This document shows, one piece after another, positions 1 through 7,162 of a stretch of DNA of 16,684 bases. Made by a program: the position numbers and the translations under genes. A model generated the notes under the pieces. That model did no database searches. It saw nothing but the letters and a program-made list of their open reading frames with translations, and was not told the DNA's origin. Position 1 is the first letter of the stretch. Every line of letters begins with the position of its first letter. The DNA comes from Asterionellopsis glacialis. Its lineage: Eukaryota > Bacillariophyta > Plagiogrammaphyceae > Rhaphoneidales > Asterionellopsidaceae. Location of the stretch: positions 3,281 through 19,964 of the forward strand of contig WKLE02004882.1 in NCBI GenBank assembly GCA_014885115.2, written 5' to 3'.

Positions 1-95
1 GAGTAAAAGTAAAACAAATGGCATTACACATAGGTCTTTTTTTATATAAAGATAACTCCTTGGTAAATAGCAGAAATCACTAATTTGGTTCAAAC

Positions 96-1715
96 TCAGT
101 TCCAAAAAGCAGCACCACTTCTTTTCTTCTTTCTGATGTTTTCCATGGAATTATTTATAATTGCATTCATGTTACCGCTAATAAACATGGGCCATTGGAA
201 TGAGTGAGTGATCTGTGTGGCCACTTCGTGATAAGCAGCCGCCATTAAAACATGACCAATATTATCAATGCCATCTTCGCCCGTCTCCAAATCATCTTTT
301 GCTTTTTTAGTCCATGTCATTGCCATTTCAGAATCAATTTTCTTATAAGCGTCATCAATGCGGAGCGGAATTTCCGACTTACATCCTTGCATGCATTGTT
401 TGTATTTAGAACGGATTGTTGCAATAGTATCAACGTGTTCTGCCTTTAGGCGATCATCTCGAGACATTTGAGATGCTTCAGTTTGTAAAAGTTCCAGGTC
501 GTCACAAAGAGCCTTCAGATCCACTGAAGCACTTAGATGCATTGCAGCTCGTTCGCCATACTTGCAGCTACCACTCAAACTTTGGAAAAATACACCAACA
601 ACAGCCAAACATCCAACTATAACTGAAAATATGGAATTCGTGTTCTCACTGAACATTTCTGATGATGCCAAAAATGCCATGATACCACTAATCATGGTAA
701 GAATTGTAGTTGGTATGGTAAAAATCCAATACTGACGAAAAAAGAGATGTTCGTGAGAAAGTTGATGCATGCTCAATTTTGATTGACATGTGACAAACAG
801 CTGTGTAGCTGCATCAAAATTTAGGGGCGCCACTTGGTCCTCTGCACCATTGATATTTGAATTGATTTCTTCATTCTCTTGCAATTGAATATTCTTGACA
901 ATTTTGTTACTCGGAAGAATGATATCTTCTTCTTCTGCTACTTCAACTTTAATGTCACTGTCGTCAAAGGCCAAAATCCGTTCCACGGGAAAACCATCTT
1001 CGTCTACAGCAAGTCGTTTTCGTTGTTCAGAAGTATAATAATTATGTCTGCCAACTGTACCTTTTGGAAATTCATTTATACCAGTGAAAGCTCCGAAACA
1101 ATCTAACTGGAGACGGCGTTGTTGGTCTTCTGTATAAATTACAATAGTATAGGATTTTGCCTCACCCGCAGGTTCCTCTGAAGAGCCAAACTTGTTGAAG
1201 AGTGCAGTTTGGTATGCAGTCCAATGTTTTCTCCTCTCAAAGATGGGAAGATTTTCTTGCCCCTCATTTTCCTCCTCCACAACGTTTCCGTCTTCATCCA
1301 CTTTGAGCCTTTTTTGCTGTTCTTCTGAGTAGACATGGTATCTATAATGACCAATTACAGTAAACGCGGCAGGCTCTTCTCTTTTATGCTCTCCTTCAAA
1401 TAAACGAGAAGTTTGCTCTTCGGTATAATTCTTTTCTGTAATCGATCCTTTGGGTAATTCAGCACAACCATTTGTTTTAAATTGAAAATGTTGTACATAT
1501 CCCCAGGATTTCCTCCTCTTGTCGATCTCCTCTTCAAGAATAGAATTATCATGAACTTGCATAGACTCAGAAATAGTCTGGGGACTTTGAGTATTGGTTT
1601 GTATATTACCGTCTTCTAATGTTGGTGCTCCTGTAGCAGGCTTCCCAGTTCCACCAACACCATGAAGAAGTTGCTTTTTCTCCTTTCCTGCTGCAATGAA
1701 AACTCCTTGAGCCAT
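96..1715 (-). CDS. SLATT-like two-membrane-segment protein with tandem N-terminal repeats
   Basis: The 539-residue protein has no family name I am sure of. Residues 67-160 and 161-252 are a tandem duplication of about 94 residues. Each copy begins RRK(S/H)W and carries two motifs of the form Y(T/S)xEQxxRL, at 97-105, 129-137, 194-202 and 227-235; both copies end near VDEDG. A linker rich in acidic residues and asparagine leads to two predicted membrane helices at about 330-351 and 361-383. These are followed by KYGERAAMHLSASVDLKAL, then a long helix. Two helices followed by a Y-x2-RA-x2-H-x3 helix is the layout of the SLATT superfamily, whose prokaryotic members are proposed pore-forming effectors. 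The SLATT assignment is inference from pattern. The C-terminus ends in a basic KKKR cluster. The start at 1715 sits in a good context (ACCATGG) and no intron is needed. It is divergent from the desaturase. Confidence 0.8.
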   Translation of the reverse strand: MAQGVFIAAGKEKKQLLHGVGGTGKPATGAPTLEDGNIQTNTQSPQTISESMQVHDNSILEEEIDKRRKSWGYVQHFQFKTNGCAELPKGSITEKNYTEEQTSRLFEGEHKREEPAAFTVIGHYRYHVYSEEQQKRLKVDEDGNVVEEENEGQENLPIFERRKHWTAYQTALFNKFGSSEEPAGEAKSYTIVIYTEDQQRRLQLDCFGAFTGINEFPKGTVGRHNYYTSEQRKRLAVDEDGFPVERILAFDDSDIKVEVAEEEDIILPSNKIVKNIQLQENEEINSNINGAEDQVAPLNFDAATQLFVTCQSKLSMHQLSHEHLFFRQYWIFTIPTTILTMISGIMAFLASSEMFSENTNSIFSVIVGCLAVVGVFFQSLSGSCKYGERAAMHLSASVDLKALCDDLELLQTEASQMSRDDRLKAEHVDTIATIRSKYKQCMQGCKSEIPLRIDDAYKKIDSEMAMTWTKKAKDDLETGEDGIDNIGHVLMAAAYHEVATQITHSFQWPMFISGNMNAIINNSMENIRKKKRSGAAFWN

Positions 1716-2269
1716 GGTACTGCAAAATAGATTCTGTTGTCGTACCAGGTAGAGCGATTGAGGTAGTATTACTATGAAAGAGCGGTTTGGAGAATTAGAT
1801 TCAAGTAGTCTACTGTAGTGATATTTAAGAACAAATTAGATAAAACGACAGAACGATACAGTCACAACAGTCCACGGTTATTGCGATTTTTTTTTTGCGG
1901 AAACAAGAAAATACACAGATATCTGCATTGAAAATGCCGCGCTTATTTACGCGCATACAACATGATAGATTATCGCTTGCGTTTCTCCAATTTTTCGTTG
2001 GGTCGCCCAGGCAGATTCACGCTGGTGCTATCTTTGCTTCATTGACGCGCTAGCCCGCCCGCCTCTGTTCGAAATGCAAAATACAGTACCAGTCACTATG
2101 TCTTTCGCGACTAATTGTTTCGGGTTTCTTTCCCATGTATGAAAGTTTCGCGTTCCGTTCGTAACATGCTTTTTCAAATGGCACGTTTGTTCTCATTATT
2201 CCAAAATCTTGTCAACCAAATACAGTACAAACTTCCAATCTTTCTTAAGTTTCAAGGATCATACCCACA
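1716..2269. promoter_or_regulatory. Divergent intergenic region between SLATT-like gene and desaturase
   Basis: These 554 bases separate two divergently read genes and should hold both promoters and 5' leaders. I see an A/T-rich proximal part next to the minus-strand gene, a T8 run near 1888, and a GC-richer stretch around 1935-2080. I see no convincing TATA box, repeat or RNA gene. Short reading frames here, such as one starting at 2115, run into the desaturase in another frame and look like chance. Confidence 0.4.
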
Positions 2270-3283
2270 ATGCACAAGAATGAGGCTAAGCTTGCAGCCA
2301 TTCTCAGGGCCCACTGCGACACAACCGCCTATGGCACACCTCGAGTCGACATTGAGTGGTTCCTTCTGGCGATTCTCATCGGCATTTCAGTTTTTGAACT
2401 TTATTTGATCAAACTCTGTATTTTTCAACCAACTTGGCAGTACTACATCCTACTGTGTTTAGTTGCACAGTATGGTATATATTTGACGTTTCACATGTTT
2501 CACGAATGCACACATAGAACCATCAAATCGGGTGCTCTACTTGAGAATCTCTACTTTGGTGTGTGCGCGTTCCACGGCATCTTTGGATGCGAAACAACAT
2601 TGCCATACTACACTATGGGGCACTTACAACACCACAGGCACAACCTCAGTTCTTCTCTGTATGATTTTATCAGTGAACCATGGTGGCATGGAAAAGATGC
2701 AGATGTCCTATTTTTTGGTTTTACGGAGAAAAATCCATTCCACACTGACGCGGTTCCGATTCAACTTCTCAGTGCCATGAAATATGTTCTCAATAGTACA
2801 CCGGTGTTGGTTGTTCTGAGCATTGTCCTCACCATTGGCGAGATTTTCAAGAAGGGACTCACAGAGATGTCAGCAATCACATTAGCATACCTAGCAGTCC
2901 GCGCGACCTTCTTGACCCTTATCTTTCAGGAGCACTATGCTTTTTTCATCATTTATTATGGTGCCTTCGTCTTTCCAATGACGAACCTATCCCTACTGGC
3001 CCTTTACATTCCCATGACGCATCCAGAACGACCAAGTCGGGAGACGGATAGTGTCAAGTGGTGTCTAGAGCAGAAGGAATACTTTGGTGAGCCTTATCCT
3101 ACTTATACCCCTCCCTTTACTACATGGGTTCATAATTGGATCTGGCTTGGCCTGACGTTTCATATTGAGCATCACTGTTTTCCACGCACTCCATGGTACA
3201 ATCTTCATCTAGTTCACAAGGACATCAAGCATGTGCTCACCTGCCAGCCTTCAGGTATCTTCAAGGCTGATCCTACTAAATAA
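2270..3283 (+). CDS. Membrane fatty acid desaturase/hydroxylase family protein
   Basis: This 337-residue protein belongs to the membrane di-iron desaturase superfamily (fatty acid desaturase family, PF00487 type). The three histidine boxes that bind the iron pair are complete: HECTH at 78-82, HLQHH at 118-122 and HIEHH at 298-302, the last followed by CFPRTPWYNL. Hydrophobic stretches at about 29-51, 56-75, 175-192 and 203-246 fit the usual four-helix membrane topology with the boxes on the cytosolic face. There is no N-terminal cytochrome b5 domain and no clear plastid leader, so electrons would come from a separate donor, probably at the ER. HIEHH, rather than the QxxHH of front-end desaturases, argues against a delta-5/6 enzyme. 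The substrate (acyl lipid, sphingolipid or carotenoid) cannot be told from the sequence. An in-frame TAA at 2246-2248 supports the start at 2270. AATAAA overlaps the stop codon. Confidence 0.88.
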   Translation: MHKNEAKLAAILRAHCDTTAYGTPRVDIEWFLLAILIGISVFELYLIKLCIFQPTWQYYILLCLVAQYGIYLTFHMFHECTHRTIKSGALLENLYFGVCAFHGIFGCETTLPYYTMGHLQHHRHNLSSSLYDFISEPWWHGKDADVLFFGFTEKNPFHTDAVPIQLLSAMKYVLNSTPVLVVLSIVLTIGEIFKKGLTEMSAITLAYLAVRATFLTLIFQEHYAFFIIYYGAFVFPMTNLSLLALYIPMTHPERPSRETDSVKWCLEQKEYFGEPYPTYTPPFTTWVHNWIWLGLTFHIEHHCFPRTPWYNLHLVHKDIKHVLTCQPSGIFKADPTK

Positions 3284-3631
3284 AAATTTCTTCATGTCAC
3301 AAATAGAACATACATCATAAACAATTACCTTCTTAATTAGCTAAGTCACGCGACAACGGAGGAAATTTAGACACCTTGTTTTAAGATAGTTCTATATACG
3401 AATACAGAAATATTGAGAAATATAAATTGTCTTTTAAATTAAAAGTATATGTATATATATCATAAAAAGTCGTTCAATCTTTGAGAATCGCATGCTTTCC
3501 CAAGAGTCCAACTTTGTAAACTTGGGGTGAAGGTATACTAATTATATGGAAACTATCAAAGCCACAGTATCCATAGCCGTTGAAACCCTATAAAAAGTTA
3601 AAGCAACAACCCATGTTAAATCTGTCCAAAT
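3284..3631. other. Convergent intergenic region
   Basis: The 348 bases between the converging desaturase and light-harvesting genes are A/T-rich 3' flanking sequence, including a (TA/TG)n-like patch around 3447-3465. I see no gene, long repeat or clear hairpin. Confidence 0.4.
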
Positions 3632-4222
3632 TTAAACAGAGGGGATGAGGGAGACTCCAAGTTGTTCGTGAACCATGAGGGCGAGGATTCCCATTTGGGC
3701 GGCACGGCCTTGGTTGAGCTCGATGGCACGCTTTTGAAGCTTGGTTTCTTCATCAAAGGTGTCCCAGCCGAAGTCAAGGGCGTCGTTACGGAAGTCACCG
3801 ACGAATTCTCCTCCGGTGATGTCCTTCATGACAGCAAGTTCAAGGAAACCAATGAAGGCGACGATTTGGGCAATACCGGCACCTTGGATGGTGTTGAAAG
3901 CGGCGAAACCGTTGGGGACATCAGCGAATGCAAGACCTTCGTAGTCGATGTCACCGGGAAGACGGATTCCGTTTTCGGCAACGAGGTATCCAACAACGGC
4001 AAGCATGGAGATACGTCCGTGCTTGAGCTCAACGTAACGGAGACGGTCGAACTTTTCTTGATCACCATCGGCAACAAGTCCAAGAGGATCGAAGAATCCA
4101 AGAGGAGGCTGGGCACCGAGTTCATCCTCGAAGGCGTTCAAGGAGGTGGTCTTGGCAACCTTGGCGCTGGGTGCGAAGGCAGCAGCAGAGGCGATAAGGG
4201 TGGCAAGGATGGCAGTCTTCAT
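3632..4222 (-). CDS. Fucoxanthin-chlorophyll a/c light-harvesting protein
   Basis: This 196-residue protein is a fucoxanthin-chlorophyll a/c binding antenna of the thylakoid membrane, passing excitation energy to the photosystems. Residues 1-15 form a signal peptide ending in ASAAA. The AAA/FAPS junction (F16) is the diatom ASAFAP-type motif that marks a plastid transit peptide. The mature part has the three helices of the chlorophyll a/b-binding fold. Helix 1 carries E65-L-K-H68-G-R70, the chlorophyll ligands and salt-bridge partners. Helix 2 is at about 114-133. Helix 3 carries E168-L-N170-Q-G-R173. Length and motifs fit an Lhcf-type protein, but subfamily assignment needs a tree. The gene has no intron. 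Codon use is strongly biased (GCC, AAG, GGT/GGA), typical of a highly expressed gene, which also produces a long meaningless frame on the opposite strand. It shares its promoter side with the DUF819 gene. Confidence 0.96.
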   Translation of the reverse strand: MKTAILATLIASAAAFAPSAKVAKTTSLNAFEDELGAQPPLGFFDPLGLVADGDQEKFDRLRYVELKHGRISMLAVVGYLVAENGIRLPGDIDYEGLAFADVPNGFAAFNTIQGAGIAQIVAFIGFLELAVMKDITGGEFVGDFRNDALDFGWDTFDEETKLQKRAIELNQGRAAQMGILALMVHEQLGVSLIPSV

Positions 4223-4267
4223 TTTGGATTATATTTTGTTCTTTGAAAATATTGTGAGAATGCTGGA

Positions 4268-4279
4268 ACCGGTACCGGT
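4268..4279. repeat. 12-bp perfect palindrome in the FCP upstream region
   Basis: ACCGGTACCGGT is its own reverse complement. It lies about 45 bp upstream of the light-harvesting start codon, in the leader or core promoter. ACCGGT recurs once nearby (around 4418-4423, TACCGGTG). It could bind a dimeric regulator, but chance cannot be excluded. Confidence 0.45.
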
Positions 4280-4493
4280 ATGTCCAAGGAGAAAAACAAC
4301 AAGCGAACAAAGTGCGAAAATGTGGACGAAAATTCCGATTGTGTAGAAGTTATGTAGGGTTCAGTACAATAAAAAGATATGGTTGCTTCAAGCTTCTCCG
4401 GGTTTTCATTGCATAGTACCGGTGAAAAAGATATTTGACTTCCGGGTCTTTCATTACGTCTGATTTACAAACATCAAAAAAATGACACAATCC

Positions 4494-4510
4494 ACGTCAT
4501 AACTACGTCA
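4494..4510. promoter_or_regulatory. Paired ACGTCA (CRE-like) motifs
   Basis: ACGTCA occurs at 4494-4499 and again at 4505-4510 in the same orientation. ACGTCA/TGACGT is the core bound by bZIP factors, and similar elements are described as CO2/cAMP-responsive in diatom carbonic anhydrase promoters. The functional assignment here is inference. Confidence 0.35.
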
Positions 4511-4514
4511 CAAC

Positions 4515-4540
4515 ATGTGATACCAGTATGTGATACCAGT
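4515..4540. repeat. Perfect tandem 13-bp duplication
   Basis: The unit ATGTGATACCAGT occurs at 4515-4527 and again immediately at 4528-4540, with a partial third start (AGTATGTG) after it. It sits in the middle of the divergent promoter region, directly beside the ACGTCA pair. Confidence 0.8.
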
Positions 4541-4813
4541 AGTATGTGCATCAAAATTTGGGAAAACATCGCTCGCCTGTCCTTCGTTGTCTCATCTTGT
4601 CGGAGTGGCGAAACCATCGATCAATCAGTTTTTGTGTCCTAATTTGCCTCCGTTTCCTGTGATGGGTGATGGGTGACATGTTAATACGGAGTAATTGTTA
4701 ATGCCATGAATGTGCAGCCCAATTAGTCAATGAGAAGAAGATTCACATATAGACATCAACAGCTGTAACTACTGTATCTTGGGCGCTTCTTCCTTATTCA
4801 CTTTCAAATAACT

Positions 4814-6316
4814 ATGTTCATGAGCAAATATGTAGTGTTGATATTTGTTTGTCTCCTGCGGAATTGCAATGGATTTACACTGTCAAATTACCCGTCATCG
4901 ATAGTGACAACAACAAGATCAAGGCGAAGAATGGTATCGCACGCAGCACCATTCTTCAGTTATCAGAGAATTAATAATGATAGATCGTTGTCAACAATAT
5001 CTCAGTTACAAATGTCAATATCATCATGGGCAACTTCATATTTACCAAGTAAAGTTCAATCGTTTATCCAATTACCATTCATTGGACCGTCTGATACATG
5101 GGGTAATATTGCTGCCATGGCTGGTACAGCATCCATTGCACAATACCTAGGGAAAACAACTAAAGTTGGGAAATTGTTAGGACCACCCGTAACCGCTATG
5201 GCTATAGCTTTTGCATTGGCCAGTATAGGGATATTAAATCCTGGAGGAACAATAGCTGCGAAATCATTACAGCTGTTAACGTTGCAATTGGCGACACCCT
5301 TGTTGTTATTGGGTGCTGATTTACGTGATTGTACATCACGATGTGGACCATTGTTGCAAGCATTTTTAGCAGCAGCATTTGGTACATTGGTAGCATCGAT
5401 TGTAGGTTGGAAGATTTGTGGCAAGGCCTTGCAAAATGCGTTAGGTGTACAAGACGGATTAATTATTGCTGCTGCACTCATGGCGAAAAACATTGGTGGT
5501 GGTATTAACTATATTGCTGTGTGTCGATCACTATCTGCAAGTTCACCTGCTATTGCAGCTGGATTATGTGTAGACAATTTATTTGCATTAGCCTACTTTC
5601 CAATTACAAGTGCACTTTCTGCTGGACGTCCTGATCTTTCCTTGGATCGTAGTACTACTAGTAGTCGTACTGGTCCTTCTTCTGTTGATGATGATACTAA
5701 GAGCGCTAGTTTGGACGAGAGTACTAATGCACCAATCACAGATGATCAAGATTCAGCTCTCGTTTCGATCGAACAAGCGTCCATGGTATTATTTTTGGCG
5801 GCATTGGCAACATGGTTAGGTGAACGATTGGGTGGACCCACCGCCAGTCTTCCAGTTTGTACATTGCTTACTGTATTATTTGCATCTAGAGCATCACCAA
5901 ATTTCATACGGCCACTTCAACCAGCAGCTCATGTTATGGGTACTGTATGTTTATACTTATTCTTTGCAACAGCAGGTGCACCAGGTATAGCCGTAGCTGA
6001 ATCTGTTCGTGCATCCTTGTTACCTCTGGGTAGTTTTTTAACAATATTATATGGTGTCCATGGAAGTATATTAACATTGTGTTACAAATGGTCTACACGT
6101 CAAAAGCGTGAAAAGGCAAATATAAATACAAATCCATTCGTTCCTCAACGACTTTTGGTAGCTTCCTCTGCAGCTATCGGTGGACCTGCCACAGCAGCAG
6201 CTTTAGCGCAAGCTAATAAATGGGAATCATTGGTAGTACCATCTCTATTGGTTGGTAACATTGGTTATGCCATTGCAACGTTTGCAGGCTTAGCCTTTGT
6301 AGCATTGAATTCTTAA
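4814..6316 (+). CDS. DUF819 family multi-pass membrane protein, probably plastid-targeted
   Basis: The 500-residue protein matches the DUF819 (PF05684, YjcL-like) family of multi-pass membrane proteins of unknown function, with members in bacteria and plant chloroplasts. Signature segments are LQLATPLLLLGADLRD (157-172), ALMAKNIGGGINYIAV (221-236), AGLCVDNLFALAYF (249-262) and SSAAIGGPATAAALA (451-465). About ten hydrophobic helices span 98-270 and 322-498. They are split by a Ser/Asp-rich hydrophilic loop at about 276-318, which looks like a lineage-specific insertion. Residues 1-20 form a hydrophobic signal peptide ending CNG, then F21-T-L-S. A phenylalanine right after the cleavage point followed by a Ser/Arg-rich stretch is the diatom plastid-targeting pattern. 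A second in-frame ATG at 4820 is an equally possible start. No intron is seen. The transported substrate, if any, is unknown. Confidence 0.9.
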   Translation: MFMSKYVVLIFVCLLRNCNGFTLSNYPSSIVTTTRSRRRMVSHAAPFFSYQRINNDRSLSTISQLQMSISSWATSYLPSKVQSFIQLPFIGPSDTWGNIAAMAGTASIAQYLGKTTKVGKLLGPPVTAMAIAFALASIGILNPGGTIAAKSLQLLTLQLATPLLLLGADLRDCTSRCGPLLQAFLAAAFGTLVASIVGWKICGKALQNALGVQDGLIIAAALMAKNIGGGINYIAVCRSLSASSPAIAAGLCVDNLFALAYFPITSALSAGRPDLSLDRSTTSSRTGPSSVDDDTKSASLDESTNAPITDDQDSALVSIEQASMVLFLAALATWLGERLGGPTASLPVCTLLTVLFASRASPNFIRPLQPAAHVMGTVCLYLFFATAGAPGIAVAESVRASLLPLGSFLTILYGVHGSILTLCYKWSTRQKREKANINTNPFVPQRLLVASSAAIGGPATAAALAQANKWESLVVPSLLVGNIGYAIATFAGLAFVALNS

Positions 6317-7162
6317 AAATTTAGATAAGAATATTACTCTGTTTAATTCCAACTTCATGGGATTGGACTTTGCTATTCCTCTCTCGAGTCACTGAAGAAT
6401 CTATGCATGGCACTTTCTTTTGCAACGTAGTGGCATTTTCTGTCCCCCTTTTATCGGTTTTCCGGTAGGTTGTTATTTTTTTAAAATTATCAAGGTAGAA
6501 TAGCTTTGTTTTTAAAAATTTGAGTAAATTCTGATCTGGGAACTCTTGATCTTGTTTTCCTTATTGATCATACCAGTTCCATAATCTGCCATGTGGTTCT
6601 TGAGCTCCTTACTCTTGTATGGGACGTTAAGGTATAGGGGCTCGAAGTATGGAGTGAGGGGATGTGATTTACCAAACATTCGTAAAATTCTTGTTGGATG
6701 CTGTTCTTAATTTAAGCTTGTACAGTACTTGGTATGGTAGAGGGGTTGGAAACGGTAAGATGGTAGGTACCGTTAGTGAATCGGTCGACACCGTTGTGAT
6801 TGTAGAGTGTCGAAGAATAGTCGTGTAGCGTATAGAAAGTGTGGGTGATGTGGATGGTATGGGTGATTCAGATTGCGACGGTCGACATTGTCATGATGGT
6901 GGAGGGAGTGGTTAGGTGTGAATTTGGTCCCCTGGGAGGGGGTCTAAAATGGTTACCAGTTGAATCACCAGGTGGGTTCTTCCTCGAATACGTCCCTCGC
7001 GTGTGGAACATTATCCCTTTCCATCAACGCGGTAGCTTCAAACTCTAACGCAATCTATCAGACTAATAATATATATTATGTAAATTATCTCGAGTAAATG
7101 ATCTATTTTTTATCCTCTTTTCTACACATTCATTTTCAATCTTTTTCAAAACTGCGTTAAAT
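6317..7162. other. Convergent intergenic region, no confident gene
   Basis: These 846 bases lie between the 3' ends of the DUF819 and isocitrate dehydrogenase genes. The first part is A/T-rich 3' flank. About 6600-6930 is unusually G-rich on the plus strand. An open frame at 6839-7048 (+) and a short helical-looking stretch on the minus strand near 6970-7048 are not convincing. I see no RNA gene or long repeat. Confidence 0.4.

Larger units (their letters stand above)
4223..4813. promoter_or_regulatory. Divergent promoter region of FCP and DUF819 genes
   Basis: These 591 bases separate the light-harvesting gene (minus) from the DUF819 gene (plus), both predicted plastid proteins. They contain a 12-bp palindrome close to the light-harvesting start, two ACGTCA sites 11 bp apart, and a perfect 13-bp tandem duplication, listed separately. 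No gene fits inside. Light-responsive control of the antenna gene is expected from the family but is not shown by the sequence. Confidence 0.55.

Noticed and set aside
2115..2408. Open frame overlapping the start of the desaturase
   Set aside because: It overlaps the desaturase in another frame, and its translation is not protein-like.
3662..4246. A 194-codon open frame on the plus strand over the light-harvesting gene
   Set aside because: It is antisense to a certain gene and results from that gene's strong codon bias; its translation has no family features.
6839..7048. Plus-strand open frame, and a minus-strand helix-like stretch resembling a half-TPR repeat (about 27 residues)
   Set aside because: Both are short and broken on either side, with no start, splice site or supporting homology visible.
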